Below are positions 8,649 through 17,974 of a stretch of 64,000 nt of DNA, piece by piece. The notes under the pieces are model-generated. The model was given only the letters and a program-made list of their open reading frames with translations, was not told the DNA's origin and made no database searches. The translations under genes were made by a program, and so were the position numbers. Origin of the DNA: GCA-2718815 sp963578105 (GTDB lineage: Bacteria > Planctomycetota > Planctomycetia > Pirellulales > Pirellulaceae); assembly GCA_963578105.1 (NCBI GenBank), contig CAUZBP010000019.1, forward strand, positions 3,572-67,571, written 5' to 3'. Each line of letters starts with the position of its first letter. Within the stretch, counting starts at the first letter, position 1.

Positions 8649-10550
8649 ATGGAAAATCCCCTGCTTCTTTTCAGTCTTATCATTTTTGCTCCTGCCCTCG
8701 GGGCCCTGGTGCTGGCATTTGTCCCCAAAGACAAGCCCGACATCATACGGCTATTCACACTGTTCGTGACGATTCTGGTGCTGGTCCTGACAATCCTAAT
8801 GGCCATTCCGGGGCAATTACCGGTCAGTTTCGATCTATCCGTTGATACGATGCAGGGTGCCTCGCAAGTCTCCTGGATACCGACCTTCAATATCGACTAC
8901 TTCCTGGGTGCTGATGGCATCAGCTTTCCCCTGGTAATCTTGACCACCCTCGTCACGATGTTGGCAATGGGTGCCAGTTGGTCCATCACCAAACACGTGA
9001 AAGGCTACTGCATCCTGTTCTTGTTGCTGGAGACTGGAATGCTGGGAGTTTTCCTGGCACTTGACTTCTTTCTGTTCTACGTCTTCTGGGAAGTCATGCT
9101 GTTGCCGATGTATTTTCTGATCGGCATCTGGGGCGGTCCCAGAAAAGAATATGCAGCGATCAAGTTCTTCTTGTACACGCTTTTCGGCAGCGTATTGATG
9201 TTGGTCGCCATCCTCATGCTGTACTTCAGCAGTGACCTTACGGCCCAGGGAATGGAAGCCGAACAACTCGTCGCAGCCAAGATTGTACCGCTGCAGGAAG
9301 GGTCCACTCCTGAGCTTGCACTGGAAGCCTGGATCGACGCGGGCAAGGGTCTGGCGGTCGAGTACGCAGAGAAAATGAACGATCCGGCACAGCCCATACA
9401 CACATTCAACATCCTGGCCTTGCAGCAGATGGGCCAGCACACCGACCTGTTCGGTGGTCAGTTATGGGGCTGTTCGATTCAATGCTGGGCGTTCGTTCTA
9501 CTGTTCATAGGATTTGCCATTAAGATACCTGTGGTACCTATGCATACCTGGTTACCTGATGCGCACGTTGAAGCTCCGACTCCCATTTCCATGATTCTGG
9601 CAGGTGTGCTGCTGAAGATGGGTGGCTACGGAATCATCAGAATTTGTTATCCCATCTGTCCGGAGGCGGGATTTGAACTGCGATACTGGGTCTGCGCCAT
9701 CGGGGTCATCAGCATGGTTTACGGCGCATTTGCAGCCTTGGCTCAGAAAGACTTTAAACGCTTAGTAGCCTACAGTTCAGTGAGCCACATGGGCTATGTC
9801 GTGTTGGGCCTGGGCGTGTGGTCGGCATCTGCAGGGAATTTATACAACAGTGATTACTGGAACATGGGGATCCAAGGTGCCATGTTCCAGATGATTGCTC
9901 ACGGGATCAGTTCGGCTGGAATGTTCTTTTTGGTCGGTGTGCTGTATGACCGGGTCCATCACCGAAACTTGGACGAGTTCGGAGGCATTTACGGGAAAAT
10001 GCCCCTCTACACAGGATTGTCCATTGTCATCTTCTTTGCCGCCCTGGGACTACCAGGATTGTGCGGATTTATCGGTGAGATTTTCGTGGTCCTTTCCGTC
10101 TGGAAATTCAGTACAACCTTGGCCGTCATTTCGGCAGCAGTGGTGATCTTGACTGCGGCCTATATCCTCTGGGTGATTCAACGGGTCTATCTGGGGGCCG
10201 AGTACAAAGGGCCACATGAAGAGGCCTTGACTCCCATGAACCTACGCGAAGTATCGATTGCCATACCTTTGGTTGTTCTGGCAATTCTGTTCGGTGTTTT
10301 TCCAGGAATTCTTTTGCAGTACATGGATCCAACGATTGATCGTCAGGTGCAGGAACTGGTTGCCTGGCAAAAGCGTGAAAAGCCTGGGGAACTTGGCTCC
10401 ACGCAATCTGACAGGTCACCAAACGACACGGCGGTATCGGTGGGTGTTAGCAGCCCTGAGCAGCATCCCGACCTCGACATGACCGATCAACAGCTGAGCC
10501 TGTTTAAGAGATCATCGCCCGACCATCAATTCATTTCAGAGTCACCATGA
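8649..10550 (+). CDS. nuoM: NADH-quinone oxidoreductase subunit M
   Basis: The middle antiporter-like proton-pumping subunit. The conserved glutamate lies in LFYVFWEVMLLPMYFLIGIW, and the pumping lysine region is FAIKIPVVPMHTWLPDAHVE followed by APTPISMILAGVLLKMGGYG. At about 633 residues it is longer than the usual 500. One surplus is an acidic helical insert at about residues 200-265, just before the lysine helix. The other is a polar tail of about 60 residues rich in Ser, Asp and Gln. An in-frame TTG lies at 8640, but the ATG at 8649, 19 bp after nuoL, is the more natural start. Confidence 0.95.
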   Translation: MENPLLLFSLIIFAPALGALVLAFVPKDKPDIIRLFTLFVTILVLVLTILMAIPGQLPVSFDLSVDTMQGASQVSWIPTFNIDYFLGADGISFPLVILTTLVTMLAMGASWSITKHVKGYCILFLLLETGMLGVFLALDFFLFYVFWEVMLLPMYFLIGIWGGPRKEYAAIKFFLYTLFGSVLMLVAILMLYFSSDLTAQGMEAEQLVAAKIVPLQEGSTPELALEAWIDAGKGLAVEYAEKMNDPAQPIHTFNILALQQMGQHTDLFGGQLWGCSIQCWAFVLLFIGFAIKIPVVPMHTWLPDAHVEAPTPISMILAGVLLKMGGYGIIRICYPICPEAGFELRYWVCAIGVISMVYGAFAALAQKDFKRLVAYSSVSHMGYVVLGLGVWSASAGNLYNSDYWNMGIQGAMFQMIAHGISSAGMFFLVGVLYDRVHHRNLDEFGGIYGKMPLYTGLSIVIFFAALGLPGLCGFIGEIFVVLSVWKFSTTLAVISAAVVILTAAYILWVIQRVYLGAEYKGPHEEALTPMNLREVSIAIPLVVLAILFGVFPGILLQYMDPTIDRQVQELVAWQKREKPGELGSTQSDRSPNDTAVSVGVSSPEQHPDLDMTDQQLSLFKRSSPDHQFISESP

Positions 10551-10595
10551 GCACGGGCAATAAATATGCGCTGTGAAAATATAGGATGAGGTTCG

Positions 10596-12329
10596 GTGAA
10601 CTTTAACTCTCTCGTAGACCAGGCGATCGACAACACGATTTGTACGAGTGTACCGCTATTCGGTCCTGAACTCGTAATCTGTGTGACGATCTTCGTGTTG
10701 CTCGCGACAAGAGTCCTGCCGCTGGTTGAAAAAATCGACGCCTTCTATCTGGCTCTAATCGGCCTTTTTGTGGCATTGTGCATTCCTTTCGGTGGACAGC
10801 CGTGGCGCATGTTGGCTTCGTCGGACGAGTTTGCTCGCGTCGAAATTTTCTCCGGAATGCTGGTCTATGATGGTTTCACCGTCTTCATGCGCGGAATCTT
10901 GTTGGTTTTCGCTATTCTCCTGCTGTTGCTTGTTCGGCTGTCCAAGGTTTTTGACAGGCGGGATGGAACCGATATCTACACGCTTCTGCTGGGAGCAACG
11001 CTGGGACTTTCCCTGATGGCGTCCGCAAACCACCTTCTGATGATTTTCCTGGCGGTCGAGATGGCCAGTGTTCCGTCCTATGTACTGGCAGGTATGCGTA
11101 AGGATCGACGACTCTCCAGCGAAGCTGCGCTAAAATACTCAATCTACGGCGCTGGCACTGCCGGGATTATGCTCTACGGCATCAGCCTGGTGGCTGGTGT
11201 TACCAACACGCTACATTTACCGACCGTGGCCACGCGCTTGGCCACGATGTGGCCCGAATTGTCCGTCGAGCAAACCTATGTCCTGGCATTGGGTGGTTTG
11301 ATGATCATGATTGGCCTCGCCTTCAAGCTGTCGGCCGTACCGTTCCACTTCTGGTGCCCGGATGTGTTTGAAGGCGCCAGCGCGGAGGTGAACGCATTCT
11401 TGTCAGTCGCCTCCAAGGCAGCAGCTTTGGCCTTGCTGGTGCGCGTGGTGATCGGAGTCGGTGTAATCCCCTCCACTGCAGACCATTCAACCGTAGCCTT
11501 AGCGCACGTTCCTCCGGCAGTGGAAACAACGTTCTTGAATGTGTCCGACGAGCAACCAGGAAAACCCAGCAATGGAATTCGCGGCGTTGCTTCAGGTCCT
11601 TCCCGTGCTGGCCCGGCCGGCTTGAGAAATTTCATGGGCCTGCTAATCGCTGTCATCGCAGCCGTCACCTGCACCTTTGGTAATCTGGCAGCTTACGGTC
11701 AGCGAAATATCAATCGCCTGCTGGCTTATTCCACGATCGCCCACGCAGGTTACATGATGATGGCAGTACCGCCCGTCGTTGCCATGACTTCGCAGAACAT
11801 CGACGGCGCCGAAAAAGCGGTTGCAGCGTTGGCAATGTACATGGTCATTTACCTGTTCATGAATCTGGGAGCATTTTCCATTGTGGCAATCCTCCGGGAT
11901 CAACTGGGTAGCGAAGAGATCGCTGACTACGCCGGTTTGATTCGTCGCTCGCCGGGAATTTCCATCTGCTTCGCAGTCATTCTGTTTAGTTTAGTGGGGA
12001 TTCCTCCCTTGGCCGGCTTCATCGGCAAGTTCGCAATCTTTGCTGCGTTGGTCGATGGCTGGAAAGTTTCTGGGCATGGTTATCTTATGGCCTTGTTGAT
12101 CGTGGGCGGGATCAATACAGCCGTCAGTCTGTTTTATTATCTCCGGGTGGTGAGAGTAATAGCGATCGACCCTGAGCCGGAAAATCGCCGGTCCAGCGAG
12201 GGCTCGCTGGTCTCTCGCGTGCAATTTGGTTATGTCTTGCTGGTCACGATTCCGGTCGTATTCTTTTTCTTTCAGTGGGACTGGCTCAGTCAACTCGCGC
12301 GGGCAGCGACAACTCATTTATTATCCTAA
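10596..12329 (+). CDS. nuoN: NADH-quinone oxidoreductase subunit N
   Basis: The proximal antiporter-like proton-pumping subunit and last gene of the cluster. The conserved membrane glutamate is in FLAVEMASVPSYVLAGM (Glu about 155). The lysine helix is GLAFKLSAVPFHFWCPDVFEG (Lys about 244), with a second lysine in VASKAAALALLVRV. At 577 residues it exceeds the usual 480-500. A low-complexity insert rich in Pro, Gly and Ser lies at about residues 293-345, in a loop predicted to face the periplasm. The start is GTG at 10596, preceded by AGGATGAGG. A 45-bp gap separates it from nuoM. Confidence 0.95.
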   Translation: MNFNSLVDQAIDNTICTSVPLFGPELVICVTIFVLLATRVLPLVEKIDAFYLALIGLFVALCIPFGGQPWRMLASSDEFARVEIFSGMLVYDGFTVFMRGILLVFAILLLLLVRLSKVFDRRDGTDIYTLLLGATLGLSLMASANHLLMIFLAVEMASVPSYVLAGMRKDRRLSSEAALKYSIYGAGTAGIMLYGISLVAGVTNTLHLPTVATRLATMWPELSVEQTYVLALGGLMIMIGLAFKLSAVPFHFWCPDVFEGASAEVNAFLSVASKAAALALLVRVVIGVGVIPSTADHSTVALAHVPPAVETTFLNVSDEQPGKPSNGIRGVASGPSRAGPAGLRNFMGLLIAVIAAVTCTFGNLAAYGQRNINRLLAYSTIAHAGYMMMAVPPVVAMTSQNIDGAEKAVAALAMYMVIYLFMNLGAFSIVAILRDQLGSEEIADYAGLIRRSPGISICFAVILFSLVGIPPLAGFIGKFAIFAALVDGWKVSGHGYLMALLIVGGINTAVSLFYYLRVVRVIAIDPEPENRRSSEGSLVSRVQFGYVLLVTIPVVFFFFQWDWLSQLARAATTHLLS

Positions 12330-12347
12330 GGGGGGATCGAACTCGTA

Positions 12348-12782
12348 ATGAGTTCTGCCACTGTACTACGATCGTTAAATCGCCTGTTGGCTTTGCATTG
12401 CCAATCCGTACCCATGTACCTCAGCTACACTACCCCTTGGATAACCAAGGCGGATGAAAAAGTGCGGGCAGTTCTGCGGCATCTCGTGGCCGATCAGAAA
12501 ACTCATAGCGAGCAAATCGCTCGACTGATCCTCGATTTGGGCGGCAGTCCAAATCGCGGCCAGGGGCGAGATCTGACCCCCTTGAACGATCTTGCCCTCG
12601 GTTTTCTGCTGCAACGCATCATCGAATGCCAGGAGCAGGACATTGGTACCATCGAAGAATGCTTGAACGACCTGACAGAACATGCTGAAGCTTCAGCGCT
12701 GGCACAAGAGGCTTTGGGCATGGCTAAGGGCCACCTCGAATCACTGGAAGAGTTGGCCCAGGCTGCAACGAGCGCCACCTAG
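12348..12782 (+). CDS. Ferritin-like helical protein
   Basis: A 144-residue protein that is almost entirely helical and reads as a four-helix bundle: about residues 3-30, 33-64, 78-105 and 109-140. The pattern DEKVRAVLRHLVADQKTHSEQI resembles the second helix of ferritin-like and rubrerythrin-like proteins, with a His and a Glu four residues apart. The usual Glu in helix 1 is not obvious, so iron binding is uncertain. The gene is 18 bp after nuoN on the same strand and could be the last gene of that transcript. It could instead be a helical protein of unrelated function. Confidence 0.55.
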   Translation: MSSATVLRSLNRLLALHCQSVPMYLSYTTPWITKADEKVRAVLRHLVADQKTHSEQIARLILDLGGSPNRGQGRDLTPLNDLALGFLLQRIIECQEQDIGTIEECLNDLTEHAEASALAQEALGMAKGHLESLEELAQAATSAT

Positions 12783-12896
12783 CTCGTTGATGTTCGATTT
12801 TCAGCGTCAGCGAAGTACAGGCTACACGATCGACCGTGTGAGTTGAACTGCATTTGTTACTTCTCGAAGTTATCGACAAACGCTGGCAGTGCAGCA

Positions 12897-13682
12897 ATGA
12901 ATTTTTTTGACACACACGCGCACCTTGATGACGAACAGTTGGTCGATGATCTTGAAGAAGTCGTCACTCGAGCTTCCAATGCCGGAGTTAAACACATTCT
13001 GGCAGTGGGAACCACCGCTGACTCCAGTGAAAAAACAGTTGAGATTGCCGGACGCTTTCCGGAAGTTCACGCTGCCGTAGGTTTACAACCCAACTATTGT
13101 TCAGAAGCGGGACCGGATGATTGGGATCGAGTGCGGGGACTTGTTGGACATTCTGAGGTAATTGCCCTCGGCGAAACTGGACTCGATCGATATTGGGATT
13201 TCACTCCCTTCTTTCTCCAGCAGGATTACTTTGACCGGCACTTGCGGCTTTCGCAACAGACCGATCTGCCTTTTATTGTGCACATGCGAGACTGTGTCGA
13301 GGACATTTTAGTGATGTTGCGTGAAGCTCGCGTTCGTTCACCTTTACGAGGAATCATGCACTCCTTTACGGGCACCGCAGAAATGGCGGCGGAGTGTGTA
13401 GAATTGGGACTGCATATCAGCTTTGCGGGCATGGTGACCTTCAAAAAATCCGCGGACTTGCGGCACACTGCCGCCGGGATCCCGACTGATCGACTATTGA
13501 TCGAGACCGATTCACCCTACTTGTCCCCACATCCTCACCGTGGACAAAAACCAAATGAACCAGCCCTGATGATTCATACTGCTGAGTGCCTCGCAGAGAC
13601 ACGCGGCGTGACATTGGAAGAGATGGGACGTCTCACCACTCTGAATGCGCACCGCTTACTGCGTACCGAACCGAAATCCTGA
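12897..13682 (+). CDS. tatD: TatD family metal-dependent hydrolase
   Basis: A TIM-barrel metallo-hydrolase of the TatD DNase family; members act as 3'-5' exonucleases or D-aminoacyl-tRNA-type hydrolases. The metal ligands can be read in order: FFDTHAHLDD near the N-terminus, ALGETGLD (Glu), PFIVHMRD and IMHSFTG (His), and LIETDSPYL (Asp). At 261 residues the length is typical. The ATG at 12897 is chosen because conserved sequence starts at residue 3; an upstream in-frame TTG at 12843 would add 18 unconserved residues. An intrinsic terminator starts at the stop codon. Confidence 0.93.
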   Translation: MNFFDTHAHLDDEQLVDDLEEVVTRASNAGVKHILAVGTTADSSEKTVEIAGRFPEVHAAVGLQPNYCSEAGPDDWDRVRGLVGHSEVIALGETGLDRYWDFTPFFLQQDYFDRHLRLSQQTDLPFIVHMRDCVEDILVMLREARVRSPLRGIMHSFTGTAEMAAECVELGLHISFAGMVTFKKSADLRHTAAGIPTDRLLIETDSPYLSPHPHRGQKPNEPALMIHTAECLAETRGVTLEEMGRLTTLNAHRLLRTEPKS

Positions 13683-13702
13683 GCGTGTGCAGACGCTCTT
13701 TT
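13681..13702 (+). terminator. Intrinsic terminator of tatD
   Basis: GAGCGT (13681-13686), loop GTGCAG and ACGCTC (13693-13698) form a perfect 6-bp GC-rich stem followed directly by TTTT. The stem overlaps the tatD stop codon by two bases. The next gene is on the opposite strand, so a terminator is expected here. Confidence 0.55.
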
Positions 13703-13795
13703 GAAAACAATCGTTCCCTGGCAGTCAAACGGTGGCCGGAGGTGATGAGTGTAGTGCCAACAGCCTGCCACGGGACACGAATCAGCCACTTTCAA

Positions 13796-14938
13796 TTAAC
13801 TGGAAATGGCCTTCACCGGGCTGATCCGTGAATCGGCCGACAGCTGACGAACGATTTCAGCCGTGCTTCCAGTTTCCGCCAAAATCTGGCGTTGTCGCTC
13901 AGCCCAACTGGAATGATCGGCAATCCGCTGGTTGTCTTCTAGATATTCCAGGCAACCTAGCTCCTGAGCGACTGGCTGAAGACGTGCAATCAGTCCCCCT
14001 ATAATTTGGCTCACGGTTTGCACTTCGTGAGTGTACGAGTTGACCAGGTGCGCTTGGTTTCCGAACCGGCTGGCTCGCCATTTGTTCTGCCGAACCATCA
14101 TGGGATGACAGTCATGCTGGTAGGCTCCACCGTCGATTTCATCCGAAAGGAATTTAACCAAGCATTGAATGAGTGCTGCAATGGCCAGTACATCGGAAAG
14201 ATTTCCGGGCATGTCACAGACGCGAACTTCGACGGTTCCAAAATTGTGATGAGGTCGAATGTCCCACCAGATCTCACGAATGGTGTTAAGAAATCCAGTG
14301 TCGACCATGTGGTTCACAAGCCATACGTATTCACTCCAGTTCCGCATCAGTGTAGGCAGGCCGGCTGTTGGCAAACCTTCCATGATCTTCGAGCGATGTG
14401 ATTGGAGTCCCGTGTTCCGGTTTTCCCAATAAGGGCTACTGCAGCTCAGAGCCAACAATGTAGGCAAATGTTGCATCATACGGTCGCAAATCATAACGGC
14501 TTTGTCACCAGAATCGACACCCACATGCACGTGCAGTCCGAAAGTGACCAATCGCCGGGCCATTTCCTGCAGAAGCGAGACCAGGTTCAAGTAGCGTTCA
14601 TTGGGAGTTACCTTTTGCTCACTCCAAAGTGAAAACGGGTGGGTGGCCCCCCACCACAGCCGCAATCCCAACGGATCAATGCTCTCCTCCAGACGCACGA
14701 GTTTGCCATGTAGATCCCGTCTTGCATCGTCAATTGTTTCACAAATGCCTGTGTTGATTTCAATGCAACATTGCATGAGTTCAGGTTTGTAGATCGCATC
14801 GGCAGTTCCATCGCTCAACACCGTCAGGACCTGTTCAATCGAACTGGTGAGAGCCATGCTTTGGCCGTCAACAAGACCAAGCTCTAGCTCGATACCCAAA
14901 GTGGGTTGCTGATTAAAGTTGAAATTGAGCTTCCCCAT
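13796..14938 (-). CDS. Carboxylate-amine ligase, GCS2/YbdK family
   Basis: A 380-residue member of the glutamate-cysteine ligase family 2 (YbdK-like). These ATP-grasp-related enzymes join a carboxylate to an amine, often glutamate to cysteine, although the substrate of many members is unknown. The N-terminal LGIELELGLVD holds the acidic metal-binding residues. GLHVHVGVDSGDKAVMICDR, SCSSPYWENRNTGLQSHR and FGTVEVRVCDMP are further family signatures. GGGAGG lies seven bases before the ATG at 14938; an in-frame GTG directly before it would be too close. serS lies further downstream on the same strand of the map. Confidence 0.85.
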   Translation of the reverse strand: MGKLNFNFNQQPTLGIELELGLVDGQSMALTSSIEQVLTVLSDGTADAIYKPELMQCCIEINTGICETIDDARRDLHGKLVRLEESIDPLGLRLWWGATHPFSLWSEQKVTPNERYLNLVSLLQEMARRLVTFGLHVHVGVDSGDKAVMICDRMMQHLPTLLALSCSSPYWENRNTGLQSHRSKIMEGLPTAGLPTLMRNWSEYVWLVNHMVDTGFLNTIREIWWDIRPHHNFGTVEVRVCDMPGNLSDVLAIAALIQCLVKFLSDEIDGGAYQHDCHPMMVRQNKWRASRFGNQAHLVNSYTHEVQTVSQIIGGLIARLQPVAQELGCLEYLEDNQRIADHSSWAERQRQILAETGSTAEIVRQLSADSRISPVKAISS

Positions 14939-15087
14939 CACAAAACCTCCCTCATGGGAACCTGCCGACTCACTTCTTTCAGCGTAGCATATTTTGCCGC
15001 AAGGCTAGCCTCCGAATGGCCGTCAGACTTGGCGTGAACAACGGTTGCTGCGAACTCCAACGCTCCGCCCGGCAACCGCTCTCTTCA

Positions 15088-16374
15088 TCACGATTTCGCG
15101 ACAATCCGGTCTTTACCCATGTAAGACCGCAGCGCCTTTGGAAGAAGTACACTACCATCTTCCTGCTGATGGTTCTCCAAAACTGCAATGATCGCACGGC
15201 TGATCGCCACGGCTGTACCGTTGAGGGTATGAACGAAATTTGTCCCTTTTTCACCCTTGGTTTTGTAGCGTACTCCTAAACGGCGGGATTGATAGTCAGT
15301 GCAGTTGGAAGTACTCGTGACTTCGGCGTACTCTCCGCCATCTCCTCGGCCGGGCATCCATGCCTCAAGGTCAAATTTACGATAGGCAGGACCACCCAGA
15401 TCACCCGTGGCTGTATCGACCACTCGATAAGGAATTTCCAATTCGTCAAACAAACGACACTCAAGATCACGTAAACGGCCGAGCATGGCATCGCTCTGAT
15501 CCGGCAACGTAAAGGCAAACATTTCCACCTTGGTAAATTGATGAACGCGAAACAACCCCCGCGTGGCTCGTCCGTGGGCACCCGCCTCAGTCCGATAACA
15601 ATGGCTCATTCCAGCAAATCGCAATGGCAGATCTTCGGCATCCAATGTTTGACCCGATAGCAACCCGCCCAAGGTAATTTCTGCCGTAGCGATCAGACTC
15701 AAATCGCTGTTTTCGACGCTGTAAATTTGTGTTTCAGGCCCACGAGGAATAAATCCAACTCCTTCCAGTATTTCATTTCGCGCAAGGTCGGGAGTGATGG
15801 TGGGCGTAAACCCCTCGGCAATCAGCAGATCAAGTGCGTAGCGCTGAAGTGACAGGTCCAGTAGAACAGCATCATTCTTTAAAAAATAGAAGCCATGCCC
15901 GGTAATCTTCGCCGCGCTTTCAAAATCAAACAGGTCGAGTCGTTGGCCCAGTTCAACATGGTCAAGTGGCTTGAAACCAAACTGGCAAGGAGCATGTTGC
16001 CCCTTGCTGATCTCAAGATTGGCTTTGTCGTCTTTCCCAATAGGGGCGTCAGGATGGGACAAATTCGGAATCAATCGTTGAATGCCATATGCTTCGGCAT
16101 CTAATACATCGCATGCAGCTTGTGCCAAATCCTTCCGCTCCCGTAATCGCCGACCCTCTTCGATGATGGCTTCCCGCTGTTCAGAATCCGCCGCCTGTTT
16201 GATGCGCTTGTTATTAGCATTTGCCTGAGTGTTAAGTTCCTGCACTTCATTTTGTTGAGCACGCCGATCCACCTCGATTTGCACCAGACGATCCACGTCG
16301 ACTTGGACACCACGATGGATACAATTTTGCTGTACTGTGCCAGCATTTTCAGTGATAAATTTTCGATCAAGCAT
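15088..16374 (-). CDS. serS: Serine--tRNA ligase
   Basis: Class II aminoacyl-tRNA synthetase that charges tRNA-Ser, and selenocysteine tRNA if present, with serine in the cytoplasm. The N-terminal antiparallel coiled coil spans about residues 27-105. The catalytic core shows motif 2 around TRGLFRVHQFTKVEMF and motif 3 around HTLNGTAVAISRAIIAVLEN. MLDRKFI at the N-terminus is typical. Length 428 residues is normal. A GTG immediately upstream of the ATG at 16374 is in frame but unlikely to be used. It lies upstream of the GCS2-family ligase with a gap of about 150 bp. Confidence 0.97.
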   Translation of the reverse strand: MLDRKFITENAGTVQQNCIHRGVQVDVDRLVQIEVDRRAQQNEVQELNTQANANNKRIKQAADSEQREAIIEEGRRLRERKDLAQAACDVLDAEAYGIQRLIPNLSHPDAPIGKDDKANLEISKGQHAPCQFGFKPLDHVELGQRLDLFDFESAAKITGHGFYFLKNDAVLLDLSLQRYALDLLIAEGFTPTITPDLARNEILEGVGFIPRGPETQIYSVENSDLSLIATAEITLGGLLSGQTLDAEDLPLRFAGMSHCYRTEAGAHGRATRGLFRVHQFTKVEMFAFTLPDQSDAMLGRLRDLECRLFDELEIPYRVVDTATGDLGGPAYRKFDLEAWMPGRGDGGEYAEVTSTSNCTDYQSRRLGVRYKTKGEKGTNFVHTLNGTAVAISRAIIAVLENHQQEDGSVLLPKALRSYMGKDRIVAKS

Positions 16375-16510
16375 CACTAACCGTCATTTTATAAGAGGGA
16401 ATTTAACCAAGGAACATGAATTCAAAACACAACCCGACTGAAGGAATTCAGCAAATCCAATTTGTGGCACACGTTCGGCCCGATACTGCCTGCAATGGTT
16501 GTCATCAGCT

Positions 16511-17896
16511 TCAGGCCCCTATTTCAATTTTGCTCAGCTCTTGCCACAGATAGGCACTCGCCTTGATTCCTCGATGGAAGTCGGTCAGGGAAAACTTTTC
16601 GTTGGGGCCATGCGTGTTGTCGTCATCAAGTCCCCATCCAAGAAGTAAGGTGTCGATGCCCAATGTTTCACGAAAGGTCGTCACGATAGGGATGGATCCA
16701 CCTTCTCGAATAAATACCGGAGGTCTGCCGAAACCACATTCAATTGCCTTGGCTGCTGCCGCCACATAGGGACTGTCTAACGGAACCACGATTCCTGGAG
16801 CACCATGTAGGTCGATCAACTCCAATCGGATCCCGGGTGGGCAAAGTTCGGTAAGCCGCGATTCCAGTGCAGCTCCAATTTTCTTGGGGTCCTGGTCAGG
16901 AACCAAACGAAAGCTGAACTTGACAGTCGCCCTGGCCGGAATCACAGTCTTGGCACCTTCACCCTGATAGCCGCTCCACAGTCCGTTGATGTCGAATGTC
17001 GGACGAGCCCAGCGGTGTTCCAAGGTCGAGAACCCACGCTCGCCGTGAAGTCGATCGATCCCCAAACGTTCCGCAAACGCAGCCTCATCAAAGGGCAACC
17101 CGTCGAATTGCTCCCTCTCAGAATCCGACAAGGGAATCACATCCTCGTAGAAACCGGGGATCAGAATCTTGCCGTCCTCATCCATCAAACCGCTCAGCAT
17201 CATGCACATCGCATTAGCCGGATTGGTGAGGCAACCACCAAACGTGCCGGAATGCAAATCTTGCTGGGGTCCGGTAAGCCGGAGCTCGAAGTAAGCGATT
17301 CCACGCAGGCCATAGGTAATCGCAGGTTTGCCACGTGCAAACTGACATGTGTCGCTCACAACGGCAACATCCGACTTCAGCTTTTGTGGATGTTCAGCCA
17401 GAAACTTTTGTAAACTGGTGCTTCCGATCTCCTCTTCACCTTCAATCACATACTTCAAATTGAGCGGCAATGAGCCTGCTGTTTGCACCCAGGCCTGGGC
17501 ACTTTTTACATGAGTCAACATTTGCCCTTTATCATCCGTAGCTCCACGAGCATAGATATTTCCGTCACGTTGTGTTGGCTCAAAAGGTGGTGTGACCCAC
17601 TCTTCAAGAGGATCGGGGGGTTGAACATCGTAGTGTCCGTAAATCAAAACGGTAGGGGCATTCTCGACCTGAGGTGATTCAGCATAAACAATCGGATGGC
17701 CGGAACCTTCGATCGTTTCGGTTTCGAAACCCAGTAAACGGAACTGATTTGCCACCCATTTGGCTGCCAATAGCACGTCATCACGGTATTGCGTGTCGGC
17801 GCTGATGCTTGAAATCCGGAGCAATTCGCATAGATCCGCTTCAAAACGTTCGCGGTTTTCTCGAAGATAATCGTCTAATTCAGTCATGGAATGCAT
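16511..17896 (-). CDS. M20 family dipeptidase
   Basis: A cytoplasmic zinc dipeptidase of the M20 family (CNDP/PepV-like group), about 461 residues. YGHYDVQPPDPLEEW supplies the first His and Asp ligands. EGEEEIGS holds the catalytic glutamate pair. VSDT is the next ligand region and EGGSIPIVTTF comes near the C-terminus. A dimerisation domain lies at about residues 200-300. I use the ATG at 17896 (MHSMTELDDYL), which has AAGGGA at suitable spacing; the frame stays open further upstream but would then run into the divergent clpS. Confidence 0.9.
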   Translation of the reverse strand: MHSMTELDDYLRENRERFEADLCELLRISSISADTQYRDDVLLAAKWVANQFRLLGFETETIEGSGHPIVYAESPQVENAPTVLIYGHYDVQPPDPLEEWVTPPFEPTQRDGNIYARGATDDKGQMLTHVKSAQAWVQTAGSLPLNLKYVIEGEEEIGSTSLQKFLAEHPQKLKSDVAVVSDTCQFARGKPAITYGLRGIAYFELRLTGPQQDLHSGTFGGCLTNPANAMCMMLSGLMDEDGKILIPGFYEDVIPLSDSEREQFDGLPFDEAAFAERLGIDRLHGERGFSTLEHRWARPTFDINGLWSGYQGEGAKTVIPARATVKFSFRLVPDQDPKKIGAALESRLTELCPPGIRLELIDLHGAPGIVVPLDSPYVAAAAKAIECGFGRPPVFIREGGSIPIVTTFRETLGIDTLLLGWGLDDDNTHGPNEKFSLTDFHRGIKASAYLWQELSKIEIGA

Positions 17897-17908
17897 GCGT
17901 GAATCCCT

Positions 17909-17937
17909 TTCCAACGGCGGTGGCCTTACAATATAAT
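17909..17937 (+). promoter_or_regulatory. Likely clpS promoter
   Basis: A perfect TATAAT (17932-17937) lies 37 bp before the clpS start. A weak -35-like TTCCAA (17909-17914) sits 17 bp upstream of it. The site is in the short divergent gap between the dipeptidase gene and clpS. Confidence 0.4.
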
Positions 17938-17974
17938 GATTGCCGTATGGCAGATCTAGGTGGAGGAACATCAG

